From: Fictibacillus macauensis ZFHKF-1
GTDB lineage: Bacteria; Bacillota; Bacilli; Bacillales; Fictibacillaceae
Reading direction: 5' to 3'
DNA length: 60,360 nucleotides
Assembly: GCF_000269865.1 (NCBI RefSeq)
Contig: NZ_AKKV01000028.1
Location: forward strand, 1-60,360
The translations under genes and the position numbers were made by a program. Numbering within the stretch: the first letter of the stretch is position 1; each line of letters starts with the position of its first letter. Below the pieces are notes generated by a model, which was not told where the DNA came from, searched no databases, and saw nothing but the letters and a program-made list of their open reading frames with translations. Positions 26,079 through 34,427 of the stretch are shown here, in pieces.

Positions 26079-27917
26079 TTAGTTTTGGGTTGCGATTTTC
26101 TTTTTCTTGCTTTGACGTTCACGTTCGTTCTTATCGAGAATTTTTTTACGAAGACGAATGCTTTCTGGTGTTACTTCACAGTACTCATCTTCATTTAAAT
26201 ATTCTAATGCTTCTTCAAGAGACATAACGCGTGGCTTCTTCATGCTAACTGTTTGGTCTTTGTTAGCTGAACGCATATTTGTCATCTGCTTCACTTTTGT
26301 AATGTTAACTGTAATATCATTTTCACGTGTATGTTCACCAACAATCATACCTTCGTACACTTCTGTACCTGGTTCTACAAAGATTGTACCGCGGTCTTCT
26401 ACGTTTAAGATCCCATATTGACTAGCTTTTCCATTTTCCATAGACACAAGTACACCTTGACGACGTCCACCAACTTGACCGTCGTGCATCGGCTGATAGC
26501 TATCAAACGTATGATTTAAGATTCCGTAACCACGAGTTTGTGTTAAGAACTCTGTGCTATAACCAATTAAGCCACGTGCAGGTACCATAAATTCTAAGCG
26601 AACTTGGCCAGAACCATTGTTCACCATATTTTTCATTTCACCTTTACGCTCACCAAGTGATTCCATTACAGCACCTGTGTACTCTTCAGGAATATCGATT
26701 TGCACATGCTCAACTGGCTCACTGCGAACACCATCAATCATACGAACGATTACTTCAGGTTTCGACACTTGAAGCTCATATCCTTCACGACGCATGTTTT
26801 CAATCAAAATAGATAAATGAAGTTCTCCACGTCCTGATACAACCCATGCATCTGGAGATTCTGTATTATCAACACGAAGCGATACGTCTGTTTCAAGTTG
26901 TGCACGAAGACGTTCTTCAATTTTTCTTGACGTAACCCATTTCCCTTCACGTCCTGCAAATGGTGAATTGTTAACAAGGAACGTCATTTTCAATGTAGGT
27001 TCATCAATGCGAAGAACTGGAAGTGCTTCTTCTTGACCTTCTGGACAAACCGTTTCACCAACGTTAATCTCTTCCATTCCAGAAACGGCAACAAGATCGC
27101 CTGCTTTCGCTTCTTGAATTTCAACGCGCTTCAATCCTAAGAAGCCGAAGATTTTAGTGACGCGGAATTTTTTCATCGTTCCGTCAAGTTTCATTAAGGT
27201 TACTGCTTGTCCAACAGTCATCGTTCCACGGAATACACGACCAATCCCAATACGACCTAGGTAGTCGTTATAATCAAGTAGTGACACTTGGAATTGTAAC
27301 GACTCATCGCTATTATCAACTGGTGAAGGAATGTTTTCGATAATAGAATCAAAAAGCGCCGTCATATCTTCATCTTGTTGGTTAGGATCATTACTTGCAG
27401 TTCCTTTTAATGCAGAAGCATATACGACTGGGAACTCTAATTGTTCTTCGTCTGCACCTAATTCAATAAATAAATCAATAACTTCATCAACGACTTCTTC
27501 TGGACGTGCAAAATCACGGTCAATTTTGTTTACGACTACGATTGGCGTTAATTTTTGTTCTAATGCTTTTTTCAATACGAAACGTGTTTGTGGCATACAG
27601 CCTTCATAAGCATCAACTACGAGAAGAACACCATCAACCATACGCATAATACGCTCTACTTCACCACCGAAGTCAGCATGTCCTGGTGTATCCATAATGT
27701 TAATGCGTGTGCCTTCATAATTAATAGCTGTGTTCTTAGCAAGGATGGTAATACCACGTTCTTTTTCTAAATCATTTGAGTCCATTGCGCGCTCATTTAC
27801 TTGTTCGTTAGAACGGAACGTGCCTGATTGGTGAAGCATTTGGTCCACAAGGGTTGTTTTCCCGTGGTCAACGTGCGCGATAATCGCAATGTTTTTTATG
27901 TCTTGTCTAAATTTCAA
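26079..27917 (-). CDS. typA: Ribosome-associated GTPase TypA/BipA
   Basis: A 612-aa translational GTPase of the EF-G superfamily that binds the 70S ribosome and aids 50S assembly and stress growth. G1 is AHVDHGKTT (14-22), G2 ERGITI, G3 DTPGHADF and G4 NKID; domains II, III and V and the C-terminal BipA domain follow. Start is TTG at 27915-27917 with GGAGAG upstream, giving the family N-terminus [13 protein letters not shown]. The promoter lies at 28009-28017. Confidence 0.97.
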   Translation of the reverse strand: MKFRQDIKNIAIIAHVDHGKTTLVDQMLHQSGTFRSNEQVNERAMDSNDLEKERGITILAKNTAINYEGTRINIMDTPGHADFGGEVERIMRMVDGVLLVVDAYEGCMPQTRFVLKKALEQKLTPIVVVNKIDRDFARPEEVVDEVIDLFIELGADEEQLEFPVVYASALKGTASNDPNQQDEDMTALFDSIIENIPSPVDNSDESLQFQVSLLDYNDYLGRIGIGRVFRGTMTVGQAVTLMKLDGTMKKFRVTKIFGFLGLKRVEIQEAKAGDLVAVSGMEEINVGETVCPEGQEEALPVLRIDEPTLKMTFLVNNSPFAGREGKWVTSRKIEERLRAQLETDVSLRVDNTESPDAWVVSGRGELHLSILIENMRREGYELQVSKPEVIVRMIDGVRSEPVEHVQIDIPEEYTGAVMESLGERKGEMKNMVNNGSGQVRLEFMVPARGLIGYSTEFLTQTRGYGILNHTFDSYQPMHDGQVGGRRQGVLVSMENGKASQYGILNVEDRGTIFVEPGTEVYEGMIVGEHTRENDITVNITKVKQMTNMRSANKDQTVSMKKPRVMSLEEALEYLNEDEYCEVTPESIRLRKKILDKNERERQSKKKKIATQN

Positions 27918-28008
27918 CTTAAATCTCTCCTTAAGATCCTATCTGGGTTATATTATTCGTCCAATTTTTACCTTGGTCGTTTTTTCTCTATGGATATTCA
28001 ACTTTACT

Positions 28009-28017
28009 ATTATACCA
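28009..28017 (-). promoter_or_regulatory. Extended -10 promoter of typA
   Basis: Minus strand TGGTATAAT, about 90 bp upstream of the typA TTG. The -35 is poor. Confidence 0.55.
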
Positions 28018-28094
28018 CAAAGTACAACAAACTTTTTCTTTTTTGAAAAATTAAGTTACACTATACGTATAGTATTCTATTATTGGAGGCTTTT

Positions 28095-28283
28095 ATGAAA
28101 TACGAAAAACTGATTTTTTTACTGATTGCAGTACTCGCAACTTTTTGTATCGGAATGATTGGCGTAGCGATTGGCGTTCATAGCTGGCTTATTGCCATCT
28201 TGTGCATCGTGGCCGTTTTCTTCTTAATGGGCTTTGGCTTCACGTTACGCAAGAAATTTCGTGAAAAAAGAGAAGCACGCTAA
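28095..28283 (+). CDS. ylaF: YlaF-like small membrane protein (DUF5325)
   Basis: A 62-aa protein with two hydrophobic segments (about 4-26 and 30-49) and a basic tail RKKFREKREAR. Length matches B. subtilis YlaF. The ATG at 28095 follows TTGGAGG; a TTG four codons earlier is part of that SD. Its stop codon overlaps that of the opposing GNAT gene. Confidence 0.82.
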   Translation: MKYEKLIFLLIAVLATFCIGMIGVAIGVHSWLIAILCIVAVFFLMGFGFTLRKKFREKREAR

Positions 28284-28753
28284 TTTGTAAGGGCTTTAAC
28301 AAGCTTAATGTATTCTTTACCAAACTCATCTTTTTCAAAAGCCATCTGCTCAAATCCAAGATGATTTAGAAAAAGAAGCCATGACGAATACGGTACAGGA
28401 CAGGCCGCAAAAAGAGCTGTATGATTGTTTTTTATTTCATCATTTATGCAGGCGATTATTGCATGTGCATACCCTTTTTTTTGAAAAAGCTCCGCAACTA
28501 GGAGTGTACCAAGCCATGGTTTGCCATTAGACGGCGCAGCGTAAGTTACATACGCTGCGCCGATTTTTTTATCGTTTTCTTCAAAAATAAACCACTCTCC
28601 ACCACTTTCAACATAGCGCTGTAAATAAGCCGTCAGCTGCGCATCGTTTTCGGTTCCATCAATGCCTTCTTCTTGCTGCCAAAGCTTACCTGCTAACTGA
28701 AATAAGTGGCGAATAAACGGGAGATCGCTCCATGTAAATGCCCGCTTATTCAC
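28280..28753 (-). CDS. GNAT family N-acetyltransferase
   Basis: A 157-aa acetyltransferase-like protein. The GNAT core is seen in KKIGAAYVTYA, then LGTLLVAELFQKKGYAHAII (acetyl-CoA binding V-x-x-x-x-Q/R-x-x-G-x-A/G region) and LFLNHLGFEQMAFEK. Substrate unknown. The GTG at 28751-28753, with AAGGAG 7 nt upstream, lies inside the end of suhB (8-bp overlap), implying coupling. An ATG at 28768 is a less likely alternative. Confidence 0.75.
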   Translation of the reverse strand: MNKRAFTWSDLPFIRHLFQLAGKLWQQEEGIDGTENDAQLTAYLQRYVESGGEWFIFEENDKKIGAAYVTYAAPSNGKPWLGTLLVAELFQKKGYAHAIIACINDEIKNNHTALFAACPVPYSSWLLFLNHLGFEQMAFEKDEFGKEYIKLVKALTN

Positions 28754-29555
28754 TCTTTGCTCCTTCATAAATAATGGAAAGAATTTCTTCGTGCAATCCT
28801 TTTTTGCTCGCAAAAATGCTGTTCTTTTCTAATAAATTGACAGATTCCCCTGAAACGGTTGAAATCGTGCCACCCGCTTCCCCAATTAAAATATAACCTG
28901 CCGCAAAATCCCATGGAGATAATCGCATCGTTATATACGCATCAATGCGACCACACGCAACATACGCTAGTTCTAGCGCCGCCGTTCCATACGAACGCGT
29001 CCCTCTCGATTTGCGCACGATAGGAATTAAAGATTGATGATCTATTTTCGGATTTGGCGTAAGCCATGTCCCATTAATAGCCACTACCGATTCTGCTAAT
29101 ACATTTGTACGCAAGGATGGAAGTTTTTGATCATTAAGATAGATCCCTTGGCCTTTTACACAGTGAAAAAGCTCGTCCCTTGCTACATCATATATAAAAG
29201 CAATAACGCCTACGCCATCAACAAATATACCAATGGAAATCGCAAAGTTACTCTGCTGATGAACAAAATTCGTCGTTCCATCTATAGGATCTATAATCCA
29301 AAGAGTGCCATCCATTTTCTTTACTTCGTCACCATAGCCCTCTTCACCGATAATTTTATGATCAGGATAGTGCTCATGTATCAATGTTGCAAAAAACTTT
29401 TCAATGTTTTTATCCATATTCGTCACAAGATCCGCTTGATGTGATTTGTATGTAATATCCAATTTCCGAGAAAAGGAGTCTTTAATCATCGCTCCAGCCT
29501 CATACACCCATTCTTTAGCTTGCTTGTACAATGCATCAATCATCGCATCGTTCAT
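28746..29555 (-). CDS. suhB: Inositol monophosphatase family protein
   Basis: A 269-aa magnesium-dependent phosphatase of the IMPase superfamily (B. subtilis YktC). Metal-binding motifs: GEEGYGDE, DPIDGTTNFVH and the C-terminal PWDFAAGYIL. The exact substrate could be inositol phosphate, another sugar phosphate or NADP. The ATG at 29553-29555 has AGGAG 8 nt upstream; the frame extends 7 codons further to another ATG. It forms an operon with the overlapping GNAT gene. Confidence 0.92.
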   Translation of the reverse strand: MNDAMIDALYKQAKEWVYEAGAMIKDSFSRKLDITYKSHQADLVTNMDKNIEKFFATLIHEHYPDHKIIGEEGYGDEVKKMDGTLWIIDPIDGTTNFVHQQSNFAISIGIFVDGVGVIAFIYDVARDELFHCVKGQGIYLNDQKLPSLRTNVLAESVVAINGTWLTPNPKIDHQSLIPIVRKSRGTRSYGTAALELAYVACGRIDAYITMRLSPWDFAAGYILIGEAGGTISTVSGESVNLLEKNSIFASKKGLHEEILSIIYEGAKSE

Positions 29556-29668
29556 CTTATCAACTCCTAAATCCATCTTTCTTATATGTTACCACTTGTG
29601 ACGTTAAACATAACTATAACTTGCTTATTTCTTCGTATCAAACATCGTTCTCTCCTTTTATTCCGTAC

Positions 29669-29707
29669 AAAAAAACGCCCCTGATCATCGCCAGGTTCGT
29701 TTTTTTA
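29669..29707. terminator. Terminator downstream of ykzI
   Basis: An interrupted stem (AAAAACG...CGTTTTT with inner CCTG/CAGG) with T7 on both strands, between suhB and ykzI. Confidence 0.7.
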
Positions 29708-29724
29708 CCCTGATTCTGCTGTTT

Positions 29725-29913
29725 TCATGCTTCAAGTCTCACTAGCTCTTGACGAAATTTTTCCAACTTGCGCTTTGATTCATTCATTTGACGGATATTA
29801 TTTGCTTGCATAGCTTCAAACAAAGTAGAAAGTTCATAATCAATCTCAAGTTTCAATACGGGAATCCTACGTTCAGCATCCGTACGTTTTAACGTTTGAA
29901 TGACCTGTTTCAT
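29725..29913 (-). CDS. ykzI: YkzI-like small coiled-coil protein
   Basis: A 62-aa charged helical protein (many K, R, E with regular Leu), probably a short coiled coil, in the ykzI position between suhB and yktB. The ATG at 29911-29913 has AAAGGA upstream at 10 nt; a GTG three codons earlier is too close to it. The assignment rests mainly on position and size. Confidence 0.65.
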   Translation of the reverse strand: MKQVIQTLKRTDAERRIPVLKLEIDYELSTLFEAMQANNIRQMNESKRKLEKFRQELVRLEA

Positions 29914-30135
29914 CCTCTCCACATCCTTTCTATTTTTTGTAAGAAAACTAAATTTTCTGATTTTATATTGTCTTCTATCATATGTTTCACTTTTCTTTAA
30001 TGCAACCTTCAGACATTATTTTTTAAAAAAGAGTGCTTTTTACTTAGAAACACGGAATGCTCAGGGATTTTAATTTTTTAAAAAGCTTGTGGTAAACTAC
30101 TAATTATACGAGTTATTCGATACAGGAGGATTACA

Positions 30136-30774
30136 ATGGAATTTACAGGATTTACAGAAGAGGATTTTGCTGTTTTTACAATTGATGGACTAGAAGCTCG
30201 CATGGAGAAATTAATAGAGCAAGTGCGTCCAAAACTGCAGCTATTAGGCGAATATTTTGCTCCCGAACTTTCTGGGCTTACAGGAGAAGAAATGTTTTAT
30301 CATGTCGCAAAGCATGCTCGTCGGACGGTGAATCCTCCAAAAGACACATGGGTTGCCATCGCAAGCAGTAATCGTGGCTATAAAAAACTTCCTCATTTTC
30401 AAATTGGCTTATTTGAAACACACCTATTTGTTTGGTTTGCCATCATTTATGAATCGCTTGTAAAAGTAGACTATTCGAAGGCATTGGGACATCAACTACA
30501 AACCTTAACCAAGCACATACCAGACTCTTTTGTGTGGTCTGTAGACCATATGAAGCCAGATGCAGTCAGTCATGCCTCTGTAAAAGGAGAACAGCTAGAA
30601 CAAATGGTAAAACGCTTAGGAGAAGTAAAGAAAGCCGAACTGCTATGTGGCATTCATGTGAGCAAAGAAGAAGCTGTTAAAATGGATGGTGCTTCCTTTA
30701 TAGCAAAAGTGGAGGAAACATTTAAAACCTTACTACCGCTATATGACCTTAAAAAACAAGTGTATTCTGCATAA
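30136..30774 (+). CDS. yktB: UPF0637 family protein YktB
   Basis: A 212-aa protein of UPF0637. [19 protein letters not shown] at the N-terminus and [26 protein letters not shown] in the middle are diagnostic. No catalytic residues are assigned in the family. ACAGGAGG precedes the ATG. It converges on the nitronate monooxygenase-like gene. Confidence 0.9.
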   Translation: MEFTGFTEEDFAVFTIDGLEARMEKLIEQVRPKLQLLGEYFAPELSGLTGEEMFYHVAKHARRTVNPPKDTWVAIASSNRGYKKLPHFQIGLFETHLFVWFAIIYESLVKVDYSKALGHQLQTLTKHIPDSFVWSVDHMKPDAVSHASVKGEQLEQMVKRLGEVKKAELLCGIHVSKEEAVKMDGASFIAKVEETFKTLLPLYDLKKQVYSA

Positions 30775-30785
30775 CATTTTTCTTT

Positions 30786-30819
30786 GGGTAAGAAGGGGAG
30801 ATGTCTCCTCTTCTTACCC
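30786..30819. terminator. Stem-loop between yktB and the convergent oxidoreductase gene
   Basis: A 16-bp inverted repeat with one G-U pair, almost no loop and weak U-tracts. Confidence 0.65.
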
Positions 30820-30852
30820 TTAGTATATTAAAAACATAGCATTTGGTTTGGG

Positions 30853-31833
30853 TCATTGCTTAACTTCTTTTGATTTCAACATGTCTTGTAGCCTTTTATT
30901 AGTATCATGCATTTCTTCCTGTATCCGCTCAAAAAGTTGCTGTACAGAGGGACTGTCGAAAATTTGCCCCATCACTTGTCCTGCCCATCCAAAGCCTTCC
31001 TCTTCTTTTCCTTCATAAATAAAGCGTTGATTGCGTTCACCACTAATCCATTCTTTGAGATGATCGTAAGAAGCTTCCACTTTCTCTTGTTCAAGAATCT
31101 GTTTCGTATACGCAGAAGCAATGGCTCTAGCTGGAGCACCAATGCTTCGTTTAATAACAACCGTTCCTTGTTCAGTGCCATTTATAAGCGCTTCCTTATA
31201 AAGAGGATGTGCATGTTCGCATTCTTGCGTTGCTATAAACCGAGTGCCCATTTCAATGCCTTCTGCTCCTAAGCTTAGCGCAGCCATAAACCCTTTACCG
31301 TCTCCAATACCGCCAGAAGCAATAACTGGAATGGAAACAGCTTCAACGACACGCGGTATTAAACAAATCGTTCCTACGTCATCTTTCCCTAAATGCCCCC
31401 CGCCTTCTTGACCCACTGCCATAACAGCGTCTGCTCCTAGTGCTTCTGCTTTGATAGCTTGACGAACGGAGGAAACTAATACGAGTGTTTTCACTCCTGT
31501 CCCTTGAAGCATTTGTAGTACGGGTGCGGGATTCCCCCCTGTAATGCTTATAACGTCTACCTTTTCATGGAGAGCAGCTTCCATCATGTCTTCATAAGGT
31601 TTGCCATGCTGACTAATGGCAAAATTAACACCAAACGGTCGATTGGTAAGCGCTTTTGTTCGGCGTATTTCTGTTGTTAGTGCTTCGGGTGAAGGTAAGG
31701 ACATTGCCGTAATTTGACCTAACCCTCCAGCATTTGAAACGGCTGCAGCAAGCTTTGCATAAGCAAGGTAAGCAAGCCCTCCTTGTATAATGGGCCAATC
31801 AATATTTAACAATTGGGTGACTCTCGTTTGCAT
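30853..31833 (-). CDS. NAD(P)H-dependent flavin oxidoreductase, nitronate monooxygenase-like
   Basis: A 326-aa FMN TIM-barrel protein of the 2-nitropropane dioxygenase/FabK superfamily. It has the N-terminal PIIQGGLAYLA, the FMN-contacting GVNFAIS, GQEGGGHLG, VIASGGIGDGKG and MGTRF motifs. It could be a nitronate monooxygenase or an enoyl-reductase-like enzyme; the sequence does not decide. AAGGGGAG precedes the ATG. Divergent from speA. Confidence 0.82.
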   Translation of the reverse strand: MQTRVTQLLNIDWPIIQGGLAYLAYAKLAAAVSNAGGLGQITAMSLPSPEALTTEIRRTKALTNRPFGVNFAISQHGKPYEDMMEAALHEKVDVISITGGNPAPVLQMLQGTGVKTLVLVSSVRQAIKAEALGADAVMAVGQEGGGHLGKDDVGTICLIPRVVEAVSIPVIASGGIGDGKGFMAALSLGAEGIEMGTRFIATQECEHAHPLYKEALINGTEQGTVVIKRSIGAPARAIASAYTKQILEQEKVEASYDHLKEWISGERNQRFIYEGKEEEGFGWAGQVMGQIFDSPSVQQLFERIQEEMHDTNKRLQDMLKSKEVKQ

Positions 31834-31870
31834 CTACATTTCTCCCCTTTCTTCTTCCTTAAAAAATTGC

Positions 31871-31898
31871 TTACAAAAGAGGTAAATTCTGATATACT
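31871..31898 (+). promoter_or_regulatory. Promoter of speA
   Basis: TTACAA (31871-31876), 16-bp spacer, TATACT (31893-31898) with a TGn extension. Confidence 0.65.
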
Positions 31899-31958
31899 TC
31901 ATTTGTTTTCTACATTTAGAAAACAATTGTTACGATAATTATAGATGAGGTGTCGCCA

Positions 31959-33437
31959 TTGTCACAACATGAAACCCCCTTATTTACCGGTTTGAAACAA
32001 CATGCAAAAAGAAATCCACATCAGTTTCATATTCCTGGTCATAAGAAAGGGCATGGGATGGATCCGGACTTCCGTCAATTTATGGGGGAAAACGCATTAA
32101 GTATTGATTTGATTAACATTGCACCATTAGATGATTTGCATCACCCAAAAGGCATGATTCATGAAGCGCAAGTATTAGCTGCCGAAGCCTTTGGTGCTGA
32201 TCATACCTTTTTCTCAGTTCAAGGTACGAGCGGAGCAATTATGACAATGATTCTTTCTGTTGTGGCTCCGGGGGATAAAATCATTATCCCGCGAAATGTT
32301 CATAAATCGATTATGACAGCCATAGTGTTCTCAGGTGCTACACCTATTTTCATTCATCCGGAAATTGACAAAGAGCTTGGGATCTCACATGGCATCACAC
32401 CGCACAGTGTGAAAAAAGCATTAGCGCAACATCCTGATGCTAAAGGCGTCCTTGTCATCAATCCAACATATTATGGGATCAGCGCAAATTTACAAGAAAT
32501 TGTTACGATTTCCCATAGTTATGGCGTCCCTGTACTAGTGGATGAAGCACACGGTGTGCTTATGCATTTCCATGAAAAACTCCCTCTTTCTGCGATGCAA
32601 GCAGGCGCAGATATGGCCGCCACCTCCGTTCATAAATTAGGAGGCTCACTAACTGGGAGTTCCATCTTAAATGTACGAGATGGCTTAGTATCTTCACAAC
32701 GCATTCAAACCATCTTAAGTATGTTAACGACCACATCAACGTCTTATTTATTATTAGCGTCTCTTGATACGGCACGAAAGCGCTTAGCTACAGAAGGCTT
32801 TACCATTATTGAGCGCACCATTTCATTAGCGGAAGACGCACGCTTAAAAATTAATACGATTCCTTTTCTTCACTGCGTTGGTCGTGAAATTCTTGGCAAT
32901 GAAGCCACGTTTGATTTAGATCCAACGAAATTACTAATTTCCGTTAAAGACTTAGGAATTACGGGCTATGAAGCAGAAGTATGGTTACGTGAAGAAAAGA
33001 ATATTGAAGTAGAATTATCCGATTTATACAACATTCTTTGCTTAATTACGACGGCTGATCATGAGAAAAATATAATGATTCTTGTTGCTGCACTTCAAGA
33101 ATTATCAGCGTATTATCAAAAAGGACAAACAGAACAAACAACGCAACCCTTGGCTGTTCACGTTCCGGATATTCCGGTATTAGCGCTGTCACCTCGAGAT
33201 GCATTTTATGCTGAAACAGAAAGCATTCCTTTTCATGAATCTGCAGGCCGCATTATTGCTGAATTTGTTATGGTGTATCCACCTGGAATTCCAATTCTTA
33301 TTCCTGGCGAGATTATTACACAAGATAATTTAGATTATATTCAGGAAACGATTGAAGTAGGGCTACCTGTTCAAGGTCCTGAGGATCCACAACTCCAAAA
33401 GCTAAAAGTCATTAAAGAACGCGTTGCCATCTTCTAA
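31959..33437 (+). CDS. speA: Arginine decarboxylase (Orn/Lys/Arg decarboxylase family)
   Basis: A 492-aa PLP enzyme that makes agmatine from arginine, the first step of polyamine synthesis in Bacillus. The N-terminus MSQHETPLFTGLKQHA aligns with B. subtilis SpeA; VDEAHGV and the PLP lysine K226 in SVHKLGGSLTGSS are present. Other members decarboxylate lysine or ornithine, so substrate is inferred from orthology. It starts at TTG (31959-31961) after GAGGTG; the GTG at 31950 is part of that SD. The neighbouring SR1 RNA is also next to speA in B. subtilis. Confidence 0.93.
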   Translation: MSQHETPLFTGLKQHAKRNPHQFHIPGHKKGHGMDPDFRQFMGENALSIDLINIAPLDDLHHPKGMIHEAQVLAAEAFGADHTFFSVQGTSGAIMTMILSVVAPGDKIIIPRNVHKSIMTAIVFSGATPIFIHPEIDKELGISHGITPHSVKKALAQHPDAKGVLVINPTYYGISANLQEIVTISHSYGVPVLVDEAHGVLMHFHEKLPLSAMQAGADMAATSVHKLGGSLTGSSILNVRDGLVSSQRIQTILSMLTTTSTSYLLLASLDTARKRLATEGFTIIERTISLAEDARLKINTIPFLHCVGREILGNEATFDLDPTKLLISVKDLGITGYEAEVWLREEKNIEVELSDLYNILCLITTADHEKNIMILVAALQELSAYYQKGQTEQTTQPLAVHVPDIPVLALSPRDAFYAETESIPFHESAGRIIAEFVMVYPPGIPILIPGEIITQDNLDYIQETIEVGLPVQGPEDPQLQKLKVIKERVAIF

Positions 33438-33478
33438 AGCTACTAATGCAAATTCACGTCAATGAATATCCTATTACG

Positions 33479-33513
33479 AAAAAAGAAGCAGTGACCCTTT
33501 GGTCACTGCTTCT
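33479..33513 (-). terminator. Terminator of SR1
   Basis: A 13-bp perfect stem (33484-33496 with 33501-33513) with CTTT loop and six T on the minus strand. It may also end speA from the other side. Confidence 0.9.
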
Positions 33514-33522
33514 CTTCATATA

Positions 33523-33627
33523 TTACTTCCCGCAATTCGGGCATTGATCTGTATAAAGCTTTGTTACTTTTTCATCTTCAAAGTGTTCGATCGTGCAATC
33601 ACATGTTTGGCAAATAATTTCTCCCAT
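33523..33627 (-). CDS. sr1P: GapA-binding peptide SR1P
   Basis: A 34-aa peptide in the SR1 RNA. It starts MGEIICQTCD and contains the SR1P core HFEDEKVTKLY. Five Cys are present (C6, C9, C11, C29, C32), two pairs of which could bind metal. AAGGGG lies upstream of the ATG. In B. subtilis SR1P stabilises gapA mRNA by binding GapA and enhances RNase J1 activity; rnjA is in this same window. Confidence 0.88.
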   Translation of the reverse strand: MGEIICQTCDCTIEHFEDEKVTKLYTDQCPNCGK

Positions 33628-33647
33628 TATATAACAGCCCCTTTTCA

Positions 33648-33661
33648 TGTAAGCGCTTTAT
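33648..33661. promoter_or_regulatory. cre site in the SR1 leader
   Basis: TGTAAGCGCTTTAT matches the CcpA operator TGWAARCGYTWNCW at all but one position. It lies between the SR1 promoter and the SR1P start. Confidence 0.7.
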
Positions 33662-33677
33662 TTATCTTGTTGGCTTT

Positions 33678-33706
33678 ATAATAATGTATCACAAATCATT
33701 TGTCAA
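33678..33706 (-). promoter_or_regulatory. Sigma-A promoter of SR1
   Basis: Minus strand TTGACA (33701-33706), 17-bp spacer, TATTAT (33678-33683). TTTGTGATACA in the spacer resembles the CcpN operator TRTGHYATAYW at 9 of 11 positions; CcpN represses SR1 in B. subtilis. Confidence 0.8.
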
Positions 33707-33710
33707 CCAT

Positions 33711-33749
33711 AATTAGAATAACTTATTTGCTAAATAGGTTATTCTAATT
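33711..33749. repeat. Long inverted repeat abutting the SR1 promoter
   Basis: 12-bp outer arms (AATTAGAATAAC/GTTATTCTAATT) with a further TATTT/AAATA inner pairing. No U-tract follows on either strand, so a simple terminator for the nadD-like gene is doubtful; it may be an operator or processing hairpin. Confidence 0.7.
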
Positions 33750-33773
33750 ACGACCTTTACTTGCACACCTTTT

Positions 33774-34415
33774 TCACTTTAACTCATATAGTTTATGCTG
33801 CTTGATATAGTCATAGCACACTTCAGGTAATAAATAGCGAGGCTCCCCTCCCATCGCCAGCTCTTCACGAATATAAGTAGAACTAATTTCCATAGAAAGT
33901 CCTTTATCTAAGAGATGGAACCTACCGTCGTCATGATTTCTAAGTAATGGACTTTTTGAAATCACCTTTAATAAATCAATTTGATTCCTTGCCATTACAA
34001 TAAACCGGTTGTTTTTAATAAGATCTTCACGATATTTCCAGCGTTTTTCAACGGGTAATTCAGGATGATCTAAATCCCGTAAGAGATCGGCACCCATAAT
34101 AAAAAAAACATCATCATCCGGAAAGCATTGTTTAAAATATTCCATCGTAAAATACGTAAACTGTTTACCAACGCCTGCGCGTTCCTTTATTTCATAATCA
34201 TTTGAAACAAAGCAATCATTTTCAGCAATGGCGAGTTGAAGCATTGCCCATCGATGCTCATCCGTCGTGTGAAGCTTTTTATCACGACGGTTATTTGCAC
34301 ATGGTAAAAAAATGACTTGATCTAATTTCGCACGATGAGCAATTGTTGACGCTGTCCATAAATGTACATTGGTTATAGGATCAAACGATGAACCATAAAT
34401 CCCAATCCTTGCCAC
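33774..34415 (-). CDS. Nicotinate-nucleotide adenylyltransferase-like protein
   Basis: A 213-aa nucleotidyltransferase-fold protein. The N-terminus IGIYGSSFDPITNVHL carries a T/HxxH motif, and the C-terminus has the ISSTYIREEL element that binds ATP phosphates. As third gene of an operon with nicotinamidase and nicotinate phosphoribosyltransferase it would adenylylate the mononucleotide to complete NAD salvage. The usual Bacillus nadD is elsewhere (not in this window), so this is probably a second, dedicated enzyme. GTG start after AAGGAGG, 12 bp from pncB. Confidence 0.8.
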   Translation of the reverse strand: MARIGIYGSSFDPITNVHLWTASTIAHRAKLDQVIFLPCANNRRDKKLHTTDEHRWAMLQLAIAENDCFVSNDYEIKERAGVGKQFTYFTMEYFKQCFPDDDVFFIMGADLLRDLDHPELPVEKRWKYREDLIKNNRFIVMARNQIDLLKVISKSPLLRNHDDGRFHLLDKGLSMEISSTYIREELAMGGEPRYLLPEVCYDYIKQHKLYELK

Positions 34416-34427
34416 ACGCTCTCCTCC

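Larger units (their letters stand above)
33478..33671 (-). ncRNA. sr1: Dual-function small RNA SR1
   Basis: A predicted 190-nt transcript from the promoter at 33678-33706 to the terminator at 33479-33513, close to the 205 nt of B. subtilis SR1 and in the same place beside speA. It encodes the peptide SR1P. In B. subtilis SR1 pairs with ahrC mRNA (arginine catabolism activator), and the peptide binds GapA and RNase J1. A cre-like site lies in its leader. Homology is inferred from position, size and peptide. Confidence 0.85.
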
